The notes under the pieces are model-generated. The model was not told the DNA's origin and did not search any database. It saw only the letters and a program-made list of their open reading frames with translations. Both the position numbers and the translations under genes were made by a program. A DNA stretch of 56,319 nt from NCBI GenBank assembly GCA_951812735.1, contig OX638332.1, forward strand, positions 1,533,928 to 1,590,246. Direction: 5' to 3'. Below are positions 34,454 through 44,206 of this stretch, piece by piece. Within the stretch, counting starts at the first letter, position 1; every line of letters starts with the position of its first letter. This stretch comes from Candidatus Dadabacteria bacterium. GTDB lineage: Bacteria > Desulfobacterota_D > UBA1144 > Nemesobacterales > Nemesobacteraceae.

Positions 34454-35554
34454 TCAGGACTTAAAAGCGGAAGTTATGGCATGCTCCGCGACCTTTATTC
34501 CGTAATTTCCCCCCTGTTCCTTCATCCTCCCTATGCGTTCGGGAAGCGACATCTCTATTTTGCCTTTTCTGGCTTTCTTGTCGATTTTCATGACGTCGAT
34601 TATTTTCCCGACGTCTACCCCCCTCGGAGGTTCGGTAGGAAGCCCCGCCCTCTCCAGAAGACGGGTGAGCTTTTCCTGTTCACCCTCGCTCCATCCCGTT
34701 TCACCCAGAGCGATCTTTCCCTCAATTATCATTCCTGCGGAGATTGCTTCTCCGTGGGAGATTGTATAGTCGGAGAGTTGCTCGATTGCGTGACCAACCG
34801 TGTGTCCGAAGTTAAGTATTTTCCGCAGATTCTGTTCCTTTTCATCTTTTTCGACCACTTCTGCTTTGATTCTGCAGCTTGTCTCTATTACCTCAAGCAG
34901 AGTTGCGTCGTCGAATCCATAGATTTTTTCGATGTTCGCTTCTAGGTACTGAAAAAAATCCTCGCTTTCTATTACACCGTATTTGATTATTTCGGCGAGC
35001 CCTTCCGCAACCTGCTTCGGTCCGAGAGTTTTAAGCGTGTCCGTGTCCACGTACACGCGCCACGGCTGATAAAAGGCACCGATGAGGTTCTTTCCGTGAG
35101 GGGTGTCTACAGCGGTTTTTCCTCCCACCGAACTGTCAACACAGGCAACCAGACTTGTCGGCACCTGAACGCAGGGAACTCCCCTCATGTAGGTGGCGGC
35201 TACGAATCCTGCTATGTCTCCCACGACTCCTCCGCCGAGCGCTATGACCGAAGAGTCTCTGCCGAACCCCGATTCAAGCATTCCGTTCTCTATGAAGGAC
35301 TTGATTTCTCTGGTTTTGCTTTGTTCTCCCGCTGGAAACGCGATCATCCTGACTTCCGAAAGCGCATCCTCGAGGCTGCTCAGAAGTTTTGCTCCGTAAA
35401 GTTCCGCGACCTTTGAATCGGTTACCAAGGCATGGGAATGTGCTATAGACGCTTCGGCCAGGTCGCCGGCAATCCGGCCCAGAAGGCCTTGGCCGATCAG
35501 GATTTCATAGGAATTATCTTTGTTTGAACTGACTGTGACTTTTATTCTTTTCAA
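34454..35554 (-). CDS. aroB: 3-dehydroquinate synthase (AroB)
   Basis: 366 residues. NAD-binding ALGGGVVGDIAGFVAATYMRGV, PTSLVACVDSSVGGKTAVD, and the metal-site residues in FGHTVGHAIEQL and HGEAISAGM. It turns DAHP into 3-dehydroquinate in the shikimate pathway; its partner DAHP synthase lies 0.7 kb downstream. The start is TTG at 35554, three bases after the apt stop. Co-transcription with apt is likely, though the two serve different pathways. Confidence 0.96.
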   Translation of the reverse strand: MKRIKVTVSSNKDNSYEILIGQGLLGRIAGDLAEASIAHSHALVTDSKVAELYGAKLLSSLEDALSEVRMIAFPAGEQSKTREIKSFIENGMLESGFGRDSSVIALGGGVVGDIAGFVAATYMRGVPCVQVPTSLVACVDSSVGGKTAVDTPHGKNLIGAFYQPWRVYVDTDTLKTLGPKQVAEGLAEIIKYGVIESEDFFQYLEANIEKIYGFDDATLLEVIETSCRIKAEVVEKDEKEQNLRKILNFGHTVGHAIEQLSDYTISHGEAISAGMIIEGKIALGETGWSEGEQEKLTRLLERAGLPTEPPRGVDVGKIIDVMKIDKKARKGKIEMSLPERIGRMKEQGGNYGIKVAEHAITSAFKS

Positions 35555-35557
35555 TTG

Positions 35558-36121
35558 CTATCCCGGCATTTTCAGTAGAGACCAGACTGGGTGCGGAGAA
35601 AGCGCTTCGGCCCCCTTGAGTCCCATAAGTTCTACAAGAAAAAGGTATCCCAAAACACTTCCGCCCAGTTCTTCCACTAGGCGCCCGGCACTGTGCGCTG
35701 TTCCTCCCGTGGCGAGAAGGTCGTCAACGATTACTGCCTTGCTCTTGCTGTTTATCGCGTCTTTGTGAATTTCCAGAGCGTCCTTTCCGTATTCAAGGTC
35801 ATACGAAGCGCTTGCGGTATCGCTTGGCAGTTTCCCCGGTTTTCTTGTCAGGATCAGTTCTTTTCCAAGCTTATAGGATAAAGCGGAAGCAAATATGAAA
35901 CCTCGGCTCTCGGGCGCGACCAAAGAGGTTATCTCCTTGTCGGCGAGTATTTCCGCCATCATGTCAACTGATTTTTGAAAAGCTTCGGCGTTTTTAACAA
36001 GCGTGGTTATATCGTAAAAAACTATCCCTTTGCTCGGAAAATCAGGAATGCGTCTTATGTGGCTGTCGATCTCTTCCAGTGCCATCTCTTTTTCTGTGTG
36101 GGTGCCCGGAGAGGTTCTCAT
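35558..36121 (-). CDS. apt: Adenine phosphoribosyltransferase (Apt)
   Basis: 187 residues. SHIRRIPDFPSKGIVFYDIT, APESRGFIFASAL and the PRPP loop VIVDDLLATGGTAHS are typical of Apt, which salvages adenine to AMP. ATG 36121 overlaps the stop of the LOG-like gene by four bases (ATGA), so I keep this start; the internal ATG at 36085 would remove 12 non-conserved residues. mtnA of methylthioadenosine salvage, which releases adenine upstream in that pathway, is elsewhere in the window. Confidence 0.95.
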   Translation of the reverse strand: MRTSPGTHTEKEMALEEIDSHIRRIPDFPSKGIVFYDITTLVKNAEAFQKSVDMMAEILADKEITSLVAPESRGFIFASALSYKLGKELILTRKPGKLPSDTASASYDLEYGKDALEIHKDAINSKSKAVIVDDLLATGGTAHSAGRLVEELGGSVLGYLFLVELMGLKGAEALSPHPVWSLLKMPG

Positions 36122-36588
36122 CCGGCTCTTTTCCTGCGGGAGGATAGCTCAAAGGCTGTTCTCACTGCTTCTTCCGGGGTTTCGCATTTGATAATTTCCT
36201 CAGAGACATCCCAGGTGTCAAGTCCGATGACGGGAATTCCCGACTTAAGCGCGAACGATATCTCCGACAGGGTGCCGAAGCTGCCTCCAACGGCGATTAC
36301 AGAATGGCTTGACTTTGCGACTATTACGTTTCTCGCTTCTCCCATTCCCGTAACTATGGGGATGTCGATGAATCTGTTAGCCGAGGAGGATTCCGGACCG
36401 GGGAGAATACCGATTGTGGTGCCCCCGGCTGATTTTGCTCCCCGGCATGCCGCTTCCATAACTCCTCCCATTCCGCCGCAAAGCAGAAAACACTCTTTCC
36501 TGGCAATCAGAACCCCGACCTCTTCCGAGGTTCTTTTTTCTTCCTCGCTCGCGTTAGCCGCCCCGATTACTCCTATGATAGTTTCCAT
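36118..36588 (-). CDS. LOG-like (TIGR00725 family) protein
   Basis: 156 residues with a Rossmann-like SLOG fold: IGVIGAANASEEE, LLCGGMGGVMEAACRGAKSAGG (GGxxGxMxA type), ARNVIVAKSSHSVIAVGGSFGTLSEISFALK. The family is annotated as TIGR00725, related to the LOG/lysine-decarboxylase-like and DprA folds, and binds nucleotides. PGGxGT in LOG phosphoribohydrolases is GGSFGT here. The precise reaction is not known. It begins the minus-strand run with apt-aroB-trmB and is divergent from the secreted hypothetical protein. Confidence 0.85.
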   Translation of the reverse strand: METIIGVIGAANASEEEKRTSEEVGVLIARKECFLLCGGMGGVMEAACRGAKSAGGTTIGILPGPESSSANRFIDIPIVTGMGEARNVIVAKSSHSVIAVGGSFGTLSEISFALKSGIPVIGLDTWDVSEEIIKCETPEEAVRTAFELSSRRKRAG

Positions 36589-36693
36589 TAAAGCGTCACC
36601 GCATTGCGTTTAACAAGCTGGTATAAAACGGTTAAAATCAGAAGCTTCAAAGTATACCACGGGTTTAAGCAATTTATATCACGGGAAGATCTT

Positions 36694-37314
36694 ATGTATT
36701 ATGTGAGAGTCTGGCTGACGTTTGTTTTTTCAGTTTGTTTTCTACTTCCTTTCTCTGCTGAAGGAAGCCAGGAGGATCTCAGAACTCCTCACGGTTTTGA
36801 ATTCGGGATTTCAAGAAAAGACGCTCTTGGTGTGATCGAGTCTTCCAAGCTCAAGGTTGTCTCTGATCGCAAATACTCAAAGGATCTCCGGAAAGTCATT
36901 CTGGGCGGCTCTTTGGCCGGGGTTGCTCTTGATTCGCTGCCGGACCATGAAACCCGGCTTGAATTTTATAAAGACAAGCTTATGTCAAGTTCCATTTTAT
37001 TCAGTTTTGAGGACGAAAGCCGTTTTGCCTCCGCGAAGAATGAACTTATTGGCAATCTCACGGGTGTTCTCGGCGATGCTTTCAAAAGGGAGAAGATGTT
37101 TTCTTACGAGGTACTGTCGTGGGATCTTTCAGACACAGTTGTGCTTGCGAACCTGAACTCTCGAAAGAAAACTATAGAAGTTGAATATGTCCATAAGCCT
37201 ATTCTGGAGAAAAAGATAGCAAAGGATCTGCACCTCAAACGCAGGGAGGATTTTGGAGATCCTGCCAAGCAGATGTTTATTGACAACAACTTCTCAACGA
37301 ACAAAAAGCGCTAG
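36694..37314 (+). CDS. Hypothetical secreted protein
   Basis: About 206 residues from ATG 36694, which has GGGAAG upstream. An N-terminal signal peptide (YVRVWLTFVFSVCFLLPFSAEGS) suggests periplasmic export. The mature part has alternating strands and a GGSLAGVALDSLPDHETRLEFYKDKL segment, and ends in a charged tail. I do not recognise a family. The frame is open back to 36604 without a convincing start. It diverges from the LOG-like gene. Confidence 0.6.
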   Translation: MYYVRVWLTFVFSVCFLLPFSAEGSQEDLRTPHGFEFGISRKDALGVIESSKLKVVSDRKYSKDLRKVILGGSLAGVALDSLPDHETRLEFYKDKLMSSSILFSFEDESRFASAKNELIGNLTGVLGDAFKREKMFSYEVLSWDLSDTVVLANLNSRKKTIEVEYVHKPILEKKIAKDLHLKRREDFGDPAKQMFIDNNFSTNKKR

Positions 37315-37440
37315 CCCGTAAAAACAATAATCCTTCCTTCAAGTCTTGCGACCTGCCGTGAATTCTTAAAACCCTGTTAGGTGAGCTTATGGATGAACCC
37401 GGAGAAGCGAGAGGGTTCTGCCTGTTTTTCTCTTCACGCT

Positions 37441-37761
37441 TTACGAACGTTTCCCGTAAAGATTCAGCAGCGTTCCTATGTGGAAAGCCAAGGCTACATA
37501 TATGCCGCAGAAAAAGAGCTTCTGGTAGCCCGCAAGGTACTTGTTTACCAGAAATACGAGCGAGAGGAGCAACAGAGCCCAACCTACGGTCTCCAAAGAG
37601 AGATGCACAAGCCTCTGTACAGGTACCTGAGAACTTCCGCTGGCTCTTGATCTGAAGACCTCCGGCAACTGTATGAAGACGAGAGAGAAGAAAGTTCCCA
37701 ATATGTATGTCCCGGCGGAAAATCCGAGAAGAACAAACAGTAAGAGCAGTAAAAGTTCCAT
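37441..37761 (-). CDS. Hypothetical small membrane protein
   Basis: 106 residues with three to four hydrophobic segments: LLLLLLFVLLGFSAGTYILGTFFSLVFIQLP, VGWALLLLSLVFLVNKYLA and LFFCGIYVALAFHIGTLLNL, separated by a short polar loop (RASGSSQVPVQR). It looks like a real inner-membrane protein but belongs to no family I can name. The ATG is at 37761. It converges on the secreted hypothetical gene with a 126-base gap between stops. Confidence 0.5.
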   Translation of the reverse strand: MELLLLLLFVLLGFSAGTYILGTFFSLVFIQLPEVFRSRASGSSQVPVQRLVHLSLETVGWALLLLSLVFLVNKYLAGYQKLFFCGIYVALAFHIGTLLNLYGKRS

Positions 37762-38094
37762 GACTTAGCGGCCTCAGGGAAAATAATATCATATTACCGC
37801 GTTATATATAAACGGTCTCGTTTTTTCCCGTCATGTCTACGAATTGCTGCTCTTTGGACGGCGTGACTGGGGCGACTTTGGCAATGGTTTCTGAGTTCGA
37901 GGCTGGGGCGCGAGTGATTTTACCCGCAAATCTGGTTATTATTATTCCCGCCCAATTAAAGTATCTGGTTTGTTTCTGATCCTCCGGGGGGTTTTTCAGA
38001 ATCGCCCCTGTTAACATTAATGGAAAGGGATAGTTTTATATCTTCTTGTTTTGACCGCAGAGACTATCGAAACTTTCCGCACAAATTCCTCCTT
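37762..38094. other. Intergenic stretch upstream of the Omp85 gene
   Basis: About 330 bases between divergent genes. One minus-strand frame (37802-38017, 71 residues) is open but has no ribosome binding site, recognisable motif or hydrophobic segment; I do not call it a gene. The plus-strand Omp85 frame is open back to 38020 without family sequence, so the region is most likely regulatory. Confidence 0.4.
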
Positions 38095-39930
38095 ATGCGC
38101 CGACTCGCCACTTTTTTCCTTCCCGGACTTCTTTTTCTTCTTACGTTTTCTTCCCTGACTTCCGGGCTTAACGCCGAGGAAATAGAGAAAGACGAGACGG
38201 TTTTTATATCCGGGATCAAAATAAAGGGATTAAAAGATATAAAAGCCGAGAAGATAAGGGACTCCATGATTACCCCTTTTCCCTCAAAAAAGCCCTGGAA
38301 GGATTCTCCGGAATTCAATGAGCAGTTCCTCGAGGACGATATAAAAAGAATAGAACAAGTTCTTAGGGAGCATGGTTATTACGGTTCCACCGTGACCTAT
38401 GCTCTGGATTTCCGGGATAAGAACCGAAAGGTGGACATAGAAATAACAGTGGACCAGGGAGACCCTGTAATCGTGAAGAACCTGAGTGTAGCGGTTCTTG
38501 GGGACCAGCCGGACGATTATGTCTCCGACGTCGCCAAAGTGATCATTCTGGAAGAGGGGGAGTTTTTTTCACAGATAAATTACCAGAGATCGAAAGTTCT
38601 TATCACGGAGCTGTTTTCCAAAAGGGGCTATCCTCTGGCGGATTTGAAATCCGAAGCGATTGTTAACCTGAGGAACAGGGAGGTTAATGTTGAATTTACC
38701 ATTGATCCGGGTCAGCAATATTATTTCGGCGGCGTGATATTCAGAGGGAATTCCAATATCGCTACCAGACTCCTCGAGCGCGAGATAGAGCACGAAAAAG
38801 GAGACCTGTTTTCCCTATCAAAAACTCAGAAATCACGGGTGAATATTTTCGAAACGGGACTCTTTAATTCCGTTATAGTGGATACTGATTACGACGAGCA
38901 GAAACTCGAGGTTCAGACGACATACAGTGTTACCGAGAGAAAACTTGGAACCATAAGGTTTGGCGTCGGATATGCTACGGAGGACAATTTAAGGGCACAA
39001 TTGTCCTGGAGCCAGAAGAATTTTCTCGATGGCGGAAAGACCCTTCAGGTTACTTCCAGTTATTCATCCCTGACTCGTGGTTTGCTGGCAAGACTCGATA
39101 AGCCTCACCTAATCGGTAGAAATTCCAGTCTCGCTTTTCTGCTTGACGTGAGAAAGGATGACTTTCCGGGCTATGAGGGATTGAGTTTCGATTTCAACAG
39201 CACTGCGTCCAAAGAGTTTTTTGACCATCTTACCGTTTTCAATTCCTTAAACGTCGTGTACGCGAACATAGAGTCTCAAGTGCTCAGAACGCCGATTGAA
39301 AGCGCCCGAGACAGCGTTTTCCTGACGGTTATTGATCTGGGAGTTGAGTATGATGTGACCGACAGCCTTATAAATCCTACCAGGGGAATGCGGCTGTTTT
39401 TATTCGCGGAAAAGCCGATTCAGATCACCAGTTCCGACCGTACCGATTACCTGAAGTTCCTGGCAGAGTTGAGATACTACAAGAATATTTCCGGAATCGT
39501 TCTGGGAAAAAGGGTGACGATCGGAAACATAAGCACAATTGGAAAGACTGATTCGCTTGATGTGCCGATCTTCAAGAGGTTTTTCGCCGGAGGCAGCGCT
39601 AGCATGAGGGGCTATTCATTCCAACACCTGAGTCCGCTTAATCCAGATCGGGACCCCCTGGGGGGCAACTCCATGATCGTGGGCAACGCCGAGGCCCGCT
39701 TCGGGCTTTTTAATAAGCTTGGGGCGGTAGTTTTTTTCGATTACGGAAATGTTTACTCAAAAAGTTTCGGTTTCAGTGTTTCCGACCTGAAGTACGCGGC
39801 CGGGGCAGGATTGAGGTATCATACAATCATCGGGCCGATCAGGGCTGATTTCGGCTACCTTCTAAACCCCGACGATGAGGAAAGAGACGAGAGGTTCAAG
39901 ATTTTTATAAGCATAGGGCAGGCTTTTTAG
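38095..39930 (+). CDS. BamA/TamA family outer membrane protein (Omp85)
   Basis: About 611 residues from ATG 38095. A signal peptide ([26 protein letters not shown]) is followed by about three POTRA-like repeats (for example [18 protein letters not shown], then [41 protein letters not shown]) and a 16-strand-type barrel. The [16 protein letters not shown] motif corresponds to the lid-lock RGY/F motif of the superfamily and is closer to TamA in context. The length (TamA 577, BamA 810 in E. coli) also favours a TamA-like or short BamA protein. It inserts outer membrane proteins; the exact role is uncertain. Its stop overlaps the convergent aminotransferase stop by three bases. Confidence 0.88.
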   Translation: MRRLATFFLPGLLFLLTFSSLTSGLNAEEIEKDETVFISGIKIKGLKDIKAEKIRDSMITPFPSKKPWKDSPEFNEQFLEDDIKRIEQVLREHGYYGSTVTYALDFRDKNRKVDIEITVDQGDPVIVKNLSVAVLGDQPDDYVSDVAKVIILEEGEFFSQINYQRSKVLITELFSKRGYPLADLKSEAIVNLRNREVNVEFTIDPGQQYYFGGVIFRGNSNIATRLLEREIEHEKGDLFSLSKTQKSRVNIFETGLFNSVIVDTDYDEQKLEVQTTYSVTERKLGTIRFGVGYATEDNLRAQLSWSQKNFLDGGKTLQVTSSYSSLTRGLLARLDKPHLIGRNSSLAFLLDVRKDDFPGYEGLSFDFNSTASKEFFDHLTVFNSLNVVYANIESQVLRTPIESARDSVFLTVIDLGVEYDVTDSLINPTRGMRLFLFAEKPIQITSSDRTDYLKFLAELRYYKNISGIVLGKRVTIGNISTIGKTDSLDVPIFKRFFAGGSASMRGYSFQHLSPLNPDRDPLGGNSMIVGNAEARFGLFNKLGAVVFFDYGNVYSKSFGFSVSDLKYAAGAGLRYHTIIGPIRADFGYLLNPDDEERDERFKIFISIGQAF

Positions 39931-41123
39931 TAGTCGTGGGGGCCCTGAAGAAGTTTTCTCACGCCCCTGGCAGCCTGAGTTATTCTGTTCTCGTTCTCAA
40001 CAAGTGCGAGTCTTACGAATCCTTCTCCGTAGTTTCCGAAGCCCACTCCGGGGGATACGGCGACTTTTGATTTCTCTATAAGCAGTTTCGAGAATTCGAG
40101 TGATCCCATCTCCGTAAACTCTTCAGGTATCTTTGCCCATACGAACATCGTGGCTTTCGGTTTTGGGATTTCCCATCCGGCCCTTGCGAATGATTCGACC
40201 AGCTTGTTTCTTCTGGATCTGTAGATTTCCCTTGTATGTTCCATAGGTTGCTGAGGTCCGTTGAGAGCAGTAATTGCAGCTATCTGTATCGGCTGAAATA
40301 TTCCGTAGTCAAGGTAGCTTTTTATCCTTTTGAGTGCTGAAACGATTTCCGGATTTCCCACCATGAAGCCGACTCGCCAGCCGGGCATGTTGTAGCTTTT
40401 GGAAAGGGAGTAGAATTCCACCGCGACATCTTTGGCTCCTTTTACCTGCATTATGCTCGGAGCTTTGTATCCGTCGTAACACAGTTCTGCGTAAACCAGA
40501 TCATGCACCACTATAAGGCCTGTTTCACGTGCCAGATCACAGATTTTTTCGAAGAAATCAAGATCCATGACTTGTGTGGTCGGATTGTTGGGGAATGAAA
40601 GAATAAGCACTTTGGGTTTCGGCCACACTTCCTTTATTGCTTTTTCTATCGACGCTATCAGGTCTTCTTTTTCTCCCATCGGGCAACTGTGGGTGTCTCC
40701 TCTGGCTATGATTACGGAGTAACTGTGTATTGGGTAGCCAGGATCGGGGACTATCGCTATATCTCCCGGGGAGAGTATGGAGACCATTAAATGCGATATG
40801 CCTTCCTTTGAACCTATCGTGACGACAGCTTCTGAATCCGGATCGAGGTCAACGTCGTATTTTCTTCTGTACCAGTCGGTTATGGCCAGACGAAGCTTGG
40901 GAAGTCCGGCGGAAGCGGAGTACCTGTGGTTCCTGGGTTCCCTTACCGACTCGCGCAGTTTCTCCACTATATGGTCCGGCGTAGCCTGATCGGGATTCCC
41001 CATGCCGAGGTCGATTATATCTTCTCCCCTAGCGCGTGCTTGGTGCTTGAGTTCGTTGACTACGCCAAGTACGTATGGGGGAAGTCGGTTTATCAGGGAA
41101 AAATTATAGTTCAGCCTGTTCAT
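39927..41123 (-). CDS. AlaC/DapL-type class I aminotransferase
   Basis: 398 residues of PLP-dependent fold type I. Key blocks: [54 protein letters not shown], and the PLP Lys in [18 protein letters not shown]. Overall similarity is to the AlaC group (glutamate-pyruvate transaminase), which is close to DapL (LL-diaminopimelate aminotransferase). With the variant DapF in the same window, a role in lysine synthesis is possible but unproven. ATG 41123; divergent from rlpA across 131 bases. Confidence 0.85.
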   Translation of the reverse strand: MNRLNYNFSLINRLPPYVLGVVNELKHQARARGEDIIDLGMGNPDQATPDHIVEKLRESVREPRNHRYSASAGLPKLRLAITDWYRRKYDVDLDPDSEAVVTIGSKEGISHLMVSILSPGDIAIVPDPGYPIHSYSVIIARGDTHSCPMGEKEDLIASIEKAIKEVWPKPKVLILSFPNNPTTQVMDLDFFEKICDLARETGLIVVHDLVYAELCYDGYKAPSIMQVKGAKDVAVEFYSLSKSYNMPGWRVGFMVGNPEIVSALKRIKSYLDYGIFQPIQIAAITALNGPQQPMEHTREIYRSRRNKLVESFARAGWEIPKPKATMFVWAKIPEEFTEMGSLEFSKLLIEKSKVAVSPGVGFGNYGEGFVRLALVENENRITQAARGVRKLLQGPHDY

Positions 41124-41254
41124 TGTATCTGCCTGTTTTTTGCTGGCACTATTCTATTATAAATGCTTATAATCTCAAGGCTGTGGGCAGCGGGATCGGT
41201 GGTTCCGGCGTCTTAGTGTCTGTGCGTAAGTACGTTATGGTAGAATAATATTTT

Positions 41255-41920
41255 ATGATCTGGCTTAGATTTGTCGTTTTGATAGCGCTTTTTCCTGTCA
41301 GCTGTTTTCCTTTCCCGGGTTCACCTAACTGGGAAAGCCGGGATATCTCCCGACCCAGATCAACGGATACTGTACAGTACGGCAAGGCTTCTTGGTATGG
41401 AGACAAGGAACATGGGAACAGAGCTGCAAGCGGCGAGGTATTCAACAGATACGCCTATACTGCCGCACACAAAGAACTTCCTTTTGATACCGTCGTACGT
41501 GTTACCAATCTTGATAATGGCAAGAAGGTAGAGGTCAGGATAAATGACAGGGGCCCTCACGTAAGGGGCAGGGTGATAGATCTCTCCTATGCGGCCGCGA
41601 AGTCCATCGGACTCGTCAGAAGCGGTGTTGCGGATGTAAAAGTCGAGGTTCTCTCTACGCCTTCGAAAAGGTCGGAAAGCCTTTTCATTTCCCTATACAC
41701 TGTTCAGGCCGGTTCTTTTCGCAGCAGGACAAAGGCCTATGAACTTAAAAAAGAACTTTTGCGTGTCACGGACGAAGAGGTGAGGGTGGAATCTTTTGCC
41801 TTTGAGGGGAATACTTATTACAGGGTTAGGGTTGGCAGGTTCAAGAAAAAGAAAGATGCCGAAATGCTCCGCGTAGTTTTGAGAAAGCGGGGGTATGCGG
41901 CCAATATATACGTTGAATGA
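41255..41920 (+). CDS. rlpA: Septal ring lytic transglycosylase RlpA family protein
   Basis: 221 residues. A short hydrophobic N-terminus (WLRFVVLIALFPVSC) ends in a Cys that may be lipidated, though the lipobox is not ideal. The DPBB domain follows: YGKASWYGDKEHGNRAASGE, FDTVVRVTNLDNGKKVEVRINDRGPHVRGRVIDLSYAAAKSIGL. A SPOR domain occupies the C-terminus (LYTVQAGSFRSRTKAYELKKEL, YYRVRVGRFKKKKDAEML), which binds denuded peptidoglycan at division sites. Together these define RlpA. It lies upstream of panB by 36 bases but belongs to envelope work. Confidence 0.92.
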   Translation: MIWLRFVVLIALFPVSCFPFPGSPNWESRDISRPRSTDTVQYGKASWYGDKEHGNRAASGEVFNRYAYTAAHKELPFDTVVRVTNLDNGKKVEVRINDRGPHVRGRVIDLSYAAAKSIGLVRSGVADVKVEVLSTPSKRSESLFISLYTVQAGSFRSRTKAYELKKELLRVTDEEVRVESFAFEGNTYYRVRVGRFKKKKDAEMLRVVLRKRGYAANIYVE

Positions 41921-41956
41921 CCTCTGGGAATTTCGAAAAAGGGACAATGTCGGATA

Positions 41957-42757
41957 ATGAAGAAACTGAGAACAACTGATTTCCTCAAGATGAAAGAGCG
42001 GGGCGAGAAGATCGCCATGATAACGGCTTACGACGCAACCATTGCCGCGATAGTGGACGCGGCGGGAGTGGACATGGTCTTGGTCGGGGATTCTCTCGGC
42101 AATGTGGTTCAGGGACTTGAAGATACTCTTTCTGTCACGCTCGATGAGATGATTTATCACACGAAAATTGTCTCAAGAAGTGTAGCCCGTGCCCACTTGT
42201 GCTCGGATATGCCTTTTCTCTCCTATCACAAATCTCCCGAAGACGCTATAGAGAGCGCCGGTAGGCTTTTAAAGGAAGGGAGGGCCGAATCGGTCAAGCT
42301 TGAGGTGAATGATGCCTACGTTGATACCGTGTATCGCATCCAGAAAGCGGGAATTCCCGTTGTTGCCCATATAGGACTTTGTCCGCAGTCGGTTCACCTG
42401 ATGGGTGGTTACAAAGTACAGGGAGGTATGCCGGGCGAGCGCGAAGCGCTTTTGAATCTGGCCAAGTCCTGCGAACAGGCAGGTGCTTTCATGGTGGTTA
42501 TCGAAAGCGTTTTATCGGGGGTGGCCAGAGATATTACCCAAGGTCTCGCAATACCGACCGTCGGAATAGGTTCCGGGACGGATTGCGACGGACAGGTGCT
42601 TGTTATAAACGACATGATCGGCCTTACGCCGGAGCCGATTCCCAAGTTTGTCAAGAAGTACGCTAAGGTTGCGGACACAATCTCCGATTCAACAAAGAAA
42701 TACGTGGAAGAGGTAAAAAAAGGAACTTTCCCCTCGCAGGAGCAGTCTTATGGATAG
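41957..42757 (+). CDS. panB: 3-methyl-2-oxobutanoate hydroxymethyltransferase (PanB)
   Basis: 266 residues. Typical motifs are MITAYDATIAAIVDAAGVDMVLVGDSLGNVVQGLEDTL, SYHKSPEDAIESAGRL, VVAHIGLCPQSVHLMGGYKVQG and a Glu in MVVIESVLSGVARDIT. It adds a hydroxymethyl group to alpha-ketoisovalerate, the first step to pantothenate. The stop overlaps panC by eight bases, showing coupling. The three genes panB-panC-panD are contiguous; only panE (ketopantoate reductase) is not present. Confidence 0.97.
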   Translation: MKKLRTTDFLKMKERGEKIAMITAYDATIAAIVDAAGVDMVLVGDSLGNVVQGLEDTLSVTLDEMIYHTKIVSRSVARAHLCSDMPFLSYHKSPEDAIESAGRLLKEGRAESVKLEVNDAYVDTVYRIQKAGIPVVAHIGLCPQSVHLMGGYKVQGGMPGEREALLNLAKSCEQAGAFMVVIESVLSGVARDITQGLAIPTVGIGSGTDCDGQVLVINDMIGLTPEPIPKFVKKYAKVADTISDSTKKYVEEVKKGTFPSQEQSYG

Positions 42758-43607
42758 CGCGGGAACGCTCTCCGTGCTCAACAGCCCTTCCGAAATGAAG
42801 AAGGTTTCCGATGCCTGCAGAAAAGCAGGCAGAAAACTCGGCTTTGTTCCCACCATGGGAGCCTTGCACCAAGGACATATAAGTCTCGTTGAGGAATCGG
42901 TGAGAAGGGCGGACGTGACGGTTGCAAGCGTTTTTGTTAATCCTACGCAGTTTGGGCCCGGCGAGGACTTCGACCGTTATGAGAGGGACTACAAGGGCGA
43001 CGTGGAAAAACTTGTCCGCTGCGGCGTAAACTACCTGTTTTATCCGGATATAAGCGATATTTATCCCGACGGTTTTCAGACCACGGTTTCAGTGGGAACC
43101 CTGGGGGACTGTCTCTGCGGTCCTTTCAGACCCGGGCATTTTGACGGCGTAGCAACGGTTGTGCTTAAGCTGTTTAACATTGTCCGCCCGGATTTTGCGG
43201 TATTTGGAAGAAAAGACTATCAGCAGCTTAGGATTATCCAGAAAATGGTGCGGGATTTGGATATGGACATTGAAATAGTGGAAATGCCGATAGTGCGAGA
43301 ACCGGACGGACTTGCGATGAGTTCGAGAAACGCTTACCTAGGTGAGGAGCAGAGAATCAGGGCGACTGCGGTGAACAAAGCCCTGCATGAGGTCAGGGGA
43401 AAGTTCAAAAGCGGTTGCGATGACTGCAAAATTCTGCTTGCCGAGGCGAATCGGGTATTGCGTATGGCTCAAATTAATGATATCAATTATATTGAGATAA
43501 GAGACCCGGAAACCCTTGAGCTCCGGCACAGAGCCATGGAGGGTGACTTGGTGGCGCTGGCTGTGAGGGTGGGCGAGACTAGGCTTATCGATAATATTGT
43601 GCTTTAA
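42750..43607 (+). CDS. panC: Pantothenate synthetase (PanC)
   Basis: 285 residues. LGFVPTMGALHQGHISLVEESVRRAD is the nucleotidyl-transferase HIGH-type block (GHISL); VFVNPTQFGPGEDFDRY, FGRKDYQQLRIIQKMVRDLDM and GLAMSSRNAYL complete the ATP and pantoate sites. It ligates pantoate and beta-alanine. ATG 42750 lies inside the end of panB. It is followed by panD ten bases later with AGAGG in the gap. Confidence 0.97.
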   Translation: MDSAGTLSVLNSPSEMKKVSDACRKAGRKLGFVPTMGALHQGHISLVEESVRRADVTVASVFVNPTQFGPGEDFDRYERDYKGDVEKLVRCGVNYLFYPDISDIYPDGFQTTVSVGTLGDCLCGPFRPGHFDGVATVVLKLFNIVRPDFAVFGRKDYQQLRIIQKMVRDLDMDIEIVEMPIVREPDGLAMSSRNAYLGEEQRIRATAVNKALHEVRGKFKSGCDDCKILLAEANRVLRMAQINDINYIEIRDPETLELRHRAMEGDLVALAVRVGETRLIDNIVL

Positions 43608-43617
43608 GAGGTTGGTA

Positions 43618-44010
43618 ATGCAAAGAGTACTCCTAAAATCCAAGATACACAGAGTTACGGTAACCGATGCCGAGCTGGAATACGAAGGGAGTCTTACGCT
43701 TGATAGAAATCTCATGGACGCTGCGGATCTGCTTCCCTATGAAGAGATTCACATTTTCAACTTGACCAACGGTCACCGTTTTTCAACTTACGTGATTGAA
43801 GGCGTGAGAGGTTCAAACACAGTTTGTGTAAACGGCGCGGCGGCACATCTTGCGAGAAAGGGCGACTGCCTGATAATAGCGGATTTTGCCATCTATGATG
43901 AGGAGCAGAGCAAAACACACAGACCCAAGCTTATATACGTGGATGAGATGAACAATATAAGCAGCATAAAATCTGGAATTAACACTCTTAAACTTGCGAC
44001 CGACGGGTAA
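43618..44010 (+). CDS. panD: Aspartate 1-decarboxylase precursor (PanD)
   Basis: 130 residues. The self-cleavage site YEGS (residues 22-25) forms the pyruvoyl cofactor at Ser25; MQRVLLKSKIHRVTVTDAEL precedes it, and YEEIHIFNLTNGHRFSTYVIEG and GAAAHLARKGDCLIIADF follow, all family features. It makes beta-alanine for panC. The open frame extends to 43597, but ATG 43618 with AGAGG 6 bases upstream gives the normal N-terminus. The small subunit after cleavage begins with the pyruvoyl group. Confidence 0.96.
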   Translation: MQRVLLKSKIHRVTVTDAELEYEGSLTLDRNLMDAADLLPYEEIHIFNLTNGHRFSTYVIEGVRGSNTVCVNGAAAHLARKGDCLIIADFAIYDEEQSKTHRPKLIYVDEMNNISSIKSGINTLKLATDG

Positions 44011-44062
44011 TTTGTCCTTGTTTCGGGTGGAATCCGCGTAAAACTCACAGATTAGAGGTTGT

Positions 44063-44091
44063 TTGACATAGCTGACTCCTGTAGTTACATT
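44063..44091 (+). promoter_or_regulatory. Promoter upstream of the nucleotidyltransferase locus
   Basis: A perfect TTGACA (44063-44068), a 17-base spacer and TACATT (44086-44091, 4 of 6). It lies in a 196-base gap after panD and 116 bases before the nucleotidyltransferase ATG, so it would leave a long leader. No riboswitch class is recognised in that leader. Confidence 0.5.
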
Positions 44092-44206
44092 AGGGCTCGG
44101 CAGGATGTTGTGGAAGCAGGGTGTTAGGCTTCGTGTGTTTCACTAAGTTAAACCGCTGCTTTATGGTTCTACGGGCGTATGGCCCTCTATTTAAAAAATC
44201 TGATTT

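Noticed and set aside
37802..38017. A 71-codon minus-strand frame before the Omp85 gene
   Set aside because: There is no ribosome binding site, no motif and no hydrophobic segment. It is probably spacer.
39651..39666. GC-rich palindrome-like GGACCCCCTGGGGGGC
   Set aside because: It lies inside the conserved DPLGG segment of the Omp85 barrel and is explained by coding.
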